Both the position numbers and the translations under genes were made by a program. The notes beneath the pieces are model-generated. The model worked only from the letters and a program-made list of their open reading frames with translations, was not told where the DNA came from and did not search any database. A DNA stretch of 64,000 nucleotides from NCBI GenBank assembly GCA_019009955.1, contig CM032230.1, forward strand, positions 30,558,501 through 30,622,500, written 5' to 3'. Each line of letters opens with the position of its first letter. The stretch's first letter is position 1. This DNA is from Riptortus pedestris (taxonomy: Eukaryota; Arthropoda; Insecta; Hemiptera; Alydidae). Below are positions 57,720-64,000 of the stretch, piece by piece.

Positions 57720-58270
57720 CCGTAACTCACAATTTCGTCAACAAAGGCCTCGTGGATCTGCATAATGTAAGTAATTCGTAGCTTTCAGCAGCTAACTACC
57801 ATCGCCATAGCTAAAATAAGTCAGCTTTGAGCTGCTTGAAGCAGCTAAGAGTTAAAAAAAAAATTAAATCGCGAGGAATCACAAGATTTGTTGTTTTTCG
57901 ACGAAATAAATATTATTTCCAGAGCTGAGGACAATAATTTAAGTTGTTGCTTTTAAGAGGCTTTTACCACTACTGGATGAGAGCACGAGACAAAATGGAG
58001 GCGGCTTTATGAACTGCAAAAAGTAATATTCCATTAAACCGAAACGCCCAGCCATCTAATTTACGAGAGCTACAAAGAATTGACTCGGGAGAAAAATGTC
58101 TCTTAAAAATATTCGTTGGCAGAATCGTGGCATAACTCTAGAGCCGCGGTATGGGGCTGTGGTGGGGCGCCTCTCTGTCTGCAAAGGGCAGTTTGTCTGT
58201 CTTCCTCTCTCCCCCAGTTCTTTTCGAGTGCTAGTTTATTTGAGAACATTTGTGTCATTTTTCCATAACT
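57720..58270. other. GC-richer unassigned island
   Basis: Contains clustered AGCAGCTAA/AGCTGCTTGAAGCAGCTAA motifs near 57780-57850 and a non-repetitive stretch through 58220. No protein is recognised. Candidate host regulatory DNA. Confidence 0.3.
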
Positions 58271-58279
58271 TCTCTCTAC

Positions 58280-58773
58280 CCCCTGTCTCACTCTCTCACA
58301 CACACACACACACTCTCATTCTCTCTCCCTCTTCCTCCCTCACTCTACTTCCCCTTAGAGCGTCCTCTTTCGGCCAATGTTCTCAGAAACTTCTTCAATA
58401 ATCCTTTGTGTGCTTAATATGATAAGAACTTCCCGACATAGTTTCTCTTACAATTCCACAAATTGGTTTAGGAGGGAAAATATTTTCCATTTTTCAACAT
58501 CCAATCTCATTAAGATAATTATTTGTCTTTTGGAGGACAAAAAGGAGAGAAGACAAATATGAAGTTTTAAATCATACCAGCAAATGAATGTTTGTTAGTT
58601 TCTTAATGAGTAGGAAAGCACTGGAGGGGTAAAGATATTAATTGTTTACTATGCCTGTGAATTTCAGCAGATTTCCCTTAAGGGCGATCGGGGGACGTTG
58701 TACTCATGACGCGATTGTCCATAAATTTCTTCAAATGTCCATCGATCCTAATTACTAAATGATTTCCTTTCAA

Positions 58774-58816
<43 letters not shown>

Positions 58817-59130
58817 GCACGCACACACCCGCGCTCTCATTCTCTCTTCCTCCCTCACTCTATTTCCCCTTTCGGCCAATGTTCTCAGAAACTTCTTCAA
58901 TAATCCTTTGTGTGCTTAATATAATAAGAGCTTCCCGACATAGTTTCTTTTACAATTCCACAAATTGGTTTATTTATTAATTTATTAAAGTAATAACTAA
59001 AACAAAAGTGAGAGAAGACAAATATGACGCGAGTTTTTAATCATACAAGCAAATGAATAGTTGTTAGAGTAGGAAAGCACTGGAAGGATAAAAATATTAT
59101 TTGTTTACTATGCCTGTGATTTTTTTTTCG
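58280..59130. repeat. Direct duplication of about 350 bp
   Basis: 58296-58663 and 58790-59120 are direct copies (TTTCGGCCAATGTTCTCAGA; CATAGTTTCT; GAGAGAAGACAAATATGA; GTAGGAAAGCACTGGA). Each starts in a (CT)n/(CA)n tract. The HINE 5' fragment 58664-58778 separates them. Confidence 0.85.
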
Positions 59131-59320
59131 GTTTTTCTCTTAATAAGTATTTCATAATTAGTTTATCTTGATTTTCGGATCTATTTAATTAATTAATTTA
59201 AGACATTTATACACTTTCACATCTCCGTTATTATAAGTCAGATCGAAAAAGTGTATAAAATAAATCGTATTGCACATTCAATTTCCTATAAATAGTATAA
59301 TATACTAGATAGATGCAAAT

Positions 59321-59423
59321 ATCAATCAAATTTTAGTAGTCCAAGATTTTAAGATGGGGAAGGAGGGTGCACAAGACCCCCCCCCCCCATCTTAAAATCT
59401 TGGACTACTAAAATTTGATTGAT
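59321..59423. repeat. Perfect 39-bp inverted repeat, 25-nt loop
   Basis: 59321-59359 and 59385-59423 are exact inverse copies. The right arm is the normal HINE sequence (compare 55425-55450), so the left arm is an inverted duplicate of it. Confidence 0.95.
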
Positions 59424-59450
59424 TGAGATAAACATTATTCTGATTCATTA

Positions 59451-59676
59451 TATTATTATTATTTATTAACGTCCACTTTTTGCAACTCAGGCTAATCGGG
59501 ACGGGTTATCTACAGGTTACCACCCTTTTCTAGCCAGGGTGGGATTTTAGGACGTTATTTAATGAATTTCGTCACTAAATAATTTCCTTTGCCCAGGCAA
59601 GAATCGAACTCGCCACTCTGGGTTTACCATGTGAGATAAAGGTCAACGCTTTAACTCGCATGGCTAACCTGAGCCC
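59451..59676 (-). repeat. tRNA-derived SINE, inverted, inside HINE
   Basis: Reverse reading: GGGCTCAGGTTAGCCATGCG, B box GAGTTCGATTC, GCCTGGGCAAAGG, body, AAAAGGGTGGTAACCTG, (TAA)n. It lies within the HINE at 58664-59990. Confidence 0.85.
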
Positions 59677-59680
59677 ATAA

Positions 59681-59717
59681 CTGTAATTTATAATGATTGA
59701 TTCATTATAAATTACAG
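59681..59717. repeat. Perfect 16-bp inverted repeat, 5-nt loop
   Basis: CTGTAATTTATAATGA, TTGAT, TCATTATAAATTACAG. The right arm is normal HINE sequence; the left arm appears newly duplicated. Confidence 0.9.
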
Positions 59718-60156
59718 TACTAGGTATAGTACATAGTTTTCAATAAAATGAATATATTATATTCTGATATGTTTTAGTTATTATTTTTCTTTCCTGTGAG
59801 CCGTTGGCAGACCTGTTTTTTTTTTATATTTAAGACTCTCCTCCTGGCAGGGGAAAGATTTCTTATTTCCGTTTGTATTTATTTACTTAATATTCACGGT
59901 GGTGTTGTGTTAGCAGTATGTAGGTTTATCTATTATCAATCTTCACGAGGGAAATCTGCTTAGTTTACTAAGCCCCTGTGTGACGGACTTTTTCAAAAAA
60001 TTGGTTAAATGTGCATTAATACTACCCAGTAGTTCACGAAATAGTACTGTCTTCAGTAACTTGGATTATTAGCTCAGCGGTAAATATTGAATTTACTGAG
60101 CTTACATCACTTCCTTTAGTCCATAATAATCCACGAGTAACCACAAGATGACATTT

Positions 60157-60280
60157 TAGCAGATTTCCCTTAAGGGAAATCAATTATTAAGGTTTTTACT
60201 CACGACGGAATTTTCGAAATTTTTCCTCAAATGTCCATCGATCCTACCAAGTAGATGACGAAAATGAGATCCGTTCAAAA

Positions 60281-60344
<64 letters not shown>

Positions 60345-60780
60345 CTGTTACCGCTCTAGCGGTCGCAATTTTTGTTTGATCGTTACCAAACTCGATATTT
60401 AGTCGTTTTATGTAAAAAGAAAGATCAAGTTCGTTAACGGCTGAAATCGGACAAGTGGGAGGGGGGGTTTAGAGGGGAGGATTTTCGAAAATTCGAAATA
60501 TCTCCGTTACTATACGTCGGCTCGAAAAATTGTAAAGAATCAATCTTATTGCAAATAAAATTTACTATAAATAGTGTTATGTACATTTATTTTCTATCTT
60601 GAATATTAACCGAGATATTTGCATTTTTATTAAATCTGGCTGGATCTCGGAAGGGAGTGACTTTCCCGCCAAAAGCTAGTTCGGCCGTTTCTTGACTGCT
60701 CCGCTCTCGTGAAATTTCTCTATTGTAAAACTTCATGTGGGAAATCTGCTTAGTTTACGCAGCCCCTGCGTGACGGACTT
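60157..60780 (+). mobile_element. HINE-like element, reference copy
   Basis: 624 bp. The 5' end TAGCAGATTTCCC carries the subterminal repeat (60158-60169) within a perfect hairpin (60162-60181, GATTTCCCTTAAGGGAAATC). The left arm is ATTAAGG..TTACTCACGACG, CCTCAAATGTCCATCGATCC and GATGACGAAAATGAGATCCG. (TA)n lies at 60283-60343, then CCGCTCTAGCGG, the right core, the inverse subterminal repeat GGGAAATCTGCT (60739-60750), the hairpin ACGCAG CCC CTGCGT (60757-60771) and GACGGACTT. T flanks both ends. Subterminal inverted repeats, central microsatellite, 3' stem-loop and T|T insertion are the hallmarks of DINE-1/HINE elements mobilised by Helentrons. No protein is encoded. Confidence 0.85.
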
Positions 60781-61038
60781 TTATCCTTGGTGACATCTGT
60801 AAAGACCCAAATGATACAAACATTTATTTAAATCTAATAATTCATACTTTAGAAAATTATATCTTTTTTTTGAATTGTAAATTGAAATCAATTCGAATTT
60901 TAGCCGCTTCCAAGTTAAGACTAAAGGTCATTCATAAATCCGGTGTTAAAAAAAATATTTCATTGCATTTTATATCGAAGTCGCTTATTAGGTACAAAAA
61001 ATGAAAGATTGATAGTTTGTAGGACAATTTACATATTT

Positions 61039-61262
61039 AATCCAGAAAAGACATGACCCTTTGCGAAGATAGCCGAGACACCGTGACGCACTTCATCCTT
61101 AAATGCCCCGTTTTAGCAGAGAGAAGAAACCACCTCCTGAAAAGTCTCAACATTCCACAGCGATCCATGTAGAATTTGTTTGACCTTATGAACAAGAATA
61201 AAATAAACTACATATATGTTTTCATACTTAAAGGTCTTTACGTCAGAGGGAAAAATACAAAC
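61039..61262 (+). pseudogene. LINE C-terminal remnant
   Basis: MTLCEDSRDTVTHFILKCPV then ERRNHLLKSLN, matching the C-terminal Cys/His motif of LINE ORF2 (C..C......HF.L.CP......R). A stop follows soon. Polymerase absent. Confidence 0.65.
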
Positions 61263-62197
61263 AATATAATTATTAAAATAAAATTAATTATTTATGTTTT
61301 TTTCTATAGTAATTATTGTATATAGTTTTTGTCTTTTGTTATTTTTAAATTAATTCTCTGTTTACGTTTATATAAAGAAAAGATAAACGAAAAATGTAAT
61401 CACGAACATGGGCTGAACCCTTGCTATAAAATTGTTAAATTTTTAAAAGCAATAAAAATATTCCTTATTTTTTATCGAAGTAAAATTCTGTTTAATAAAT
61501 TTTTTGGCATGCTGTTTAATATATCTAATGTTACAATAACGCCTTTAGTGTTTACATTTCCAGTCTTATTTGCATAGGATCAAAACTATCATAATGATTA
61601 GAATGCCAGATTAAGTCGACATACAATTAAAGTTAGTGAATATCATTTACTCTGAGCAGTTGGTTTACATCATCGACCATTGCTCTAATGAAATATAATG
61701 TTTATAATATTTCATTTCCACAAGATACTACCACTGAGAATAATAAAATGGGCTAATGAGTTCTAAGGTTATAGTTAACAATTAATGGTTAAATTGTTCT
61801 CAAGAACTCTTAGCACTCTTAATGAGAACTAACAACGGCGAGAGACTTAAACTCCAGGCACTTTGCATAATTACTTAAATCTTTTAAATCTTTCCCGAAA
61901 GTAATAACTCTCCAAAAGAAAACTAAGCAAACAGAACTTTGAAACGCTCCGGTACTTAAAGATAACAGCGGAAGTTAGAGTAACAATCATAGAAACAGAA
62001 AATAATGTGTGTGAATAGTTTTGAATCATGTCTTCATAATTAAGTAATTATGACATCATTCTTATTCCATATATGTTTAAGTGTGTGAGCAGTGTGAATT
62101 GTGATGAGGTCCTCGTAAAAAATCGCAACCCTCTACTGGCCACCTATTTTTGCTCACTTCTACCTTAGTAGATATTTAAGTTCAGGTAGTAATAATG

Positions 62198-62204
<7 letters not shown>
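61263..62204. other. AT-rich stretch, no gene seen
   Basis: The 82-codon frame at 61329-61577 is Ile/Phe/Lys-rich and has no motif. Confidence 0.5.

Positions 62205-62230
<26 letters not shown>
62205..62230. repeat. (TA)n microsatellite
   Basis: TA run directly upstream of the Penelope-like fragment. Confidence 0.9.
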
Positions 62231-62234
<4 letters not shown>

Positions 62235-62640
62235 AGAATACTTCGAAAATATAATTTAAAAGCAGTATTCAGGCCACATCAAATATTCAACAAATATTTA
62301 AAGAGCCCAAACGACACCCAATTATTACAAGATAGTGGAGTATATATGATACCTTGTGATTTTGGTAAGGTTTATGGGGGACAGACAGGCCGAAGACTGC
62401 TACAAGAGTCAGCCAACACATGACTGATCTGAAACATAACAGAACAAAGACATCCGCCATTGCCAAACACGCAAGTATTTGTCCCAACCAAATTAAATTT
62501 GACGAGACGAAGGTTTTATACTGATAGGAACACCTCGATAAAAGATTAGTACTGGAAGCCCTAGATTTAAATTAGAGAACAAATACTATAAACGGCGTGG
62601 ACGGTGTCATACTTTCTGAAACGTGGAAGGCCATACTAAA
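62229..62640 (+). pseudogene. Penelope-like element, GIY-YIG endonuclease remnant
   Basis: The plus strand reads RKYNLKAVFRPHQIFNKYL, the linker typical of Penelope-like elements, then GVYMIPCDFGKVYGGQTGRR, the GIY-YIG-type endonuclease core in Penelope form (G.Y.IPC..C.K.Y.GQTGR). A frameshift near 62405 follows, then QHMTDLKHNR, SAIAKHA....QIKFDETKVLY (compare R..EH......... SA.A.H......I.F....VL). After two stops, EHLDKRLVLEALDLN continues the domain. In active elements the GIY-YIG domain nicks the target for reverse transcription. The reverse transcriptase itself is missing, so the copy is 5'-truncated and dead. Confidence 0.85.
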
Positions 62641-62695
62641 ATAAAACTCCAAAACATATGATTAATTGAAGTAGCTATTCAAATCAAATTTATGC

Positions 62696-62725
62696 CTGAC
62701 GAAGATGGACGCATTTCCATCGAAA
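62696..62725 (+). ncRNA. Hammerhead-like ribozyme core in Penelope end
   Basis: CTGACGA (62696-62702), an unpaired A, a perfect 5-bp stem GATGG/CCATC (62704-62708 and 62717-62721) and GAAA (62722-62725). CUGANGA + stem II + GAAA is the hammerhead core, and hammerheads are known in Penelope-like element terminal repeats. The extra A and weak stems I and III make activity doubtful in this copy. Confidence 0.4.
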
Positions 62726-62817
62726 ATTTGCAGAACATCAAAAATTCCAACCGCTGGAGCAGATCGCCGAAATCCTCACAATGACCGATACTTCCCAGCT
62801 ATGCAGCCTCAAAACTA

Positions 62818-62818
<1 letters not shown>

Positions 62819-62871
<53 letters not shown>
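62819..62871. repeat. (TA)n microsatellite
   Basis: Pure TA run downstream of the Penelope-like remnant. Confidence 0.95.
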
Positions 62872-62872
<1 letters not shown>

Positions 62873-63495
62873 GTTGGTAAATCTGATTAGGCGTTGCAAA
62901 AGCCTTAATTACCGATTGTTGTAAATAAATATACTTGGAATTTATTTGTGAACGTCCTGCAATTGCAATAAATTTTGTGGCACCCAATGCTAAATTCAAT
63001 CAAAGCTGATAATCTAATGATAGGCTATTAGCATCCTATATATTATTTGAATAAAAGATTTAAAGTTATTTTATAATGTGTTTCGTGGTTAAATGAAAGG
63101 GATTGTTGAACTAAACTCACTTAAAACGAGATTCCAACAATTAAAAATATTTGGTGTTTGGAAAATCACAAAATAGTTTATTTAATTCAATAGCTGCTTA
63201 TTGTTATATTTCTTGTACTAAATTTACCATTCATTTCTTCATGTTACAGACTAATCAAATACAAATATTCAGTACCTTCTACTTCAGAAGGATTGGTTAC
63301 TTAAAAATAACGCAAACTGATTAACAGCATTAGAATAGTATAGTTCATTTTGTGCTTCAACAGAAACTATTTACTGCGAGATAGAAATGGTCTATTGATG
63401 AAATAACGGTAGTTGGCGGAACACTACTTTTCCTATAATAATGACTATTAAATTTTAAAAAAAATAAACGAACCCACCAAGATTTTTGTCCGCCT
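62872..63495. other. AT-rich stretch, no gene seen
   Basis: Nothing is recognised. Confidence 0.5.
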
Positions 63496-63499
63496 ATAT

Positions 63500-63975
63500 T
63501 CAATTCTTCATATTTTCTTGGCAAGAGTCACAAAAAAAAAAAAAAAAACATTTTTTACGCGTACACCCCTTAATACTGCCCTACATGTTTCCATCCACCA
63601 CCTCTTCAGGGGCTCTCGCTTTCCAAAAAATAGTAGCATTAATTTAAAAAAACAAAAAAAAAACATTAATTTTAAAATCCTAAACCATATGATAATTCTT
63701 TACTACATAGAGTATTAATAAGTGCCTACTTACGTATATATTTACTAAATCTAATTAAAAATTGCTACCTACATTTCTGAAGTGGTCGTTTCCCTCTTAA
63801 ATTCGTTGCGACTGTCCTCACTGGGGCGGTAGTTGATACTGAGGTTCACGAAATAGGTTAAGTCAGCTGATTACAATCGATTATTCGTACGTCAACCTTG
63901 AACTCGATTCTTTCGCGTCAAAATTTAAATTCGATTAGTTTGTGATCCTTCCAAGAAAATATGAAGAATATATAA
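63500..63975. mobile_element. Fold-back Penelope-type terminal fragment
   Basis: TTCTTCATATTTTCTTGG at 63506-63523 recurs inverted at 63952-63969. The left half matches 51695-51830 directly; the right half (63715-63825) matches 51895-52015 in reverse. On the minus strand CTGAAGA (63609-63603) and GAAA (63591-63588) give a decayed hammerhead-like core. No coding sequence. Confidence 0.5.
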
Positions 63976-64000
63976 AAATATTGGGCCAAAATAAGAATAA

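Larger units (their letters stand above)
58664..59990 (+). mobile_element. HINE-like element broken by duplication and SINE
   Basis: 5' fragment at 58664-58778 (TCAGCAGATTTCCCTTAAGG, ATGTCCATCGATCCTAATTA). After the duplicated flank the element resumes at about 59215 (CACATCTCCGTTATTATAAG). It passes a 39-bp inverted duplication and a reverse SINE, and ends GGGAAATCTGCTTAG, TTTACTAAGCCCCTGTGTGA (hairpin decayed), CGGACTT at 59990. Confidence 0.65.

Noticed and set aside
60157..60780. Classical TIR transposon for the HINE family
   Set aside because: The inverted repeats are subterminal and the outer ends differ (TAGCAG versus GACGGACTT), with no target duplication visible.

Overview
The window is AT-rich, intron-scale eukaryotic DNA. 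I recognise no intact host gene, rRNA or tRNA. It is a dense, layered graveyard of transposable elements. The mix (Helentron-like and Helitron rolling-circle elements, Penelope-like elements with GIY-YIG endonuclease, Merlin, piggyBac, mariner, a pogo/Tigger-type MITE, RNase H-bearing LINEs and a tRNA-derived SINE) fits an invertebrate, most likely an arthropod. I cannot name the species. Nearly every long open frame is a translated microsatellite, a non-coding repeat or a decayed transposase or reverse transcriptase.

Two non-coding families make up most of the recognisable sequence. Family 1 (more than 15 copies, about 620 bp when intact, best copy 60157-60780) starts with TAGCAGATTTCCC and a perfect hairpin. 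It carries a (TA)n tract at a fixed internal site, and ends with an inverted subterminal repeat, a second hairpin (ACGCAG/CTGCGT) and GACGGACTT, inserted between T and T. This is the layout of DINE-1/HINE elements (non-autonomous Helentrons). Family 2 (1.0-1.3 kb, best copies 6628-7796 and 43226-44533) starts TCTATAT and ends with a GC hairpin, 8 nt and CTAG, inserted between A and T. This is a non-autonomous Helitron, built inside from about 298-bp head-to-tail monomers. A tRNA-derived SINE of about 225 bp (best copy 28564-28788, with a 13-bp target duplication) is the third abundant family.

Layout: 1-1.4 kb, LINE remnant; 2.5-3.6 kb, SINE cluster; 3.6-11.7 kb, Helitron, HINE and SINE copies, one HINE split by a Tigger-like MITE; 13.6-14.1 kb, a 200-bp (GA)n tract beside a short GC-rich frame; 15-17.3 kb, HINE/SINE nests; 18.3-19.3 kb, piggyBac 5' half; 20.6-22.9 kb, SINE and two HINEs; 23.7-24.7 kb, broken Merlin split by a small Penelope-like insert; 26-29 kb, Helitrons and a SINE; 30-34.7 kb, two long-TIR MITEs, a HINE split by a deleted mariner, and a LINE RNase H end; 36-38.3 kb, LINE ORF1 and reverse-transcriptase remnant; 38.5-41.6 kb, tandem HINEs; 42-46.3 kb, a near-perfect 111-bp palindrome and a long inverted repeat enclosing two Helitrons and LINE pieces; 48.5-52.5 kb, HINEs and a piggyBac C-terminal remnant; 53.2-54.1 kb, another RNase H LINE; 58.3-60.8 kb, duplicated flank and HINEs with new palindromes; 61-64 kb, LINE and Penelope-like ends.

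The nesting gives a relative order. HINEs were hit by SINE, mariner, Tigger, Penelope and probably Helitron insertions, and one HINE itself landed in a SINE, so the families overlapped in time. A few GC-rich, non-repetitive islands (especially 55.9-56.35 kb) stand out as candidate host cis-regulatory DNA. All family names come from reading motifs by eye; none was confirmed by a database search.
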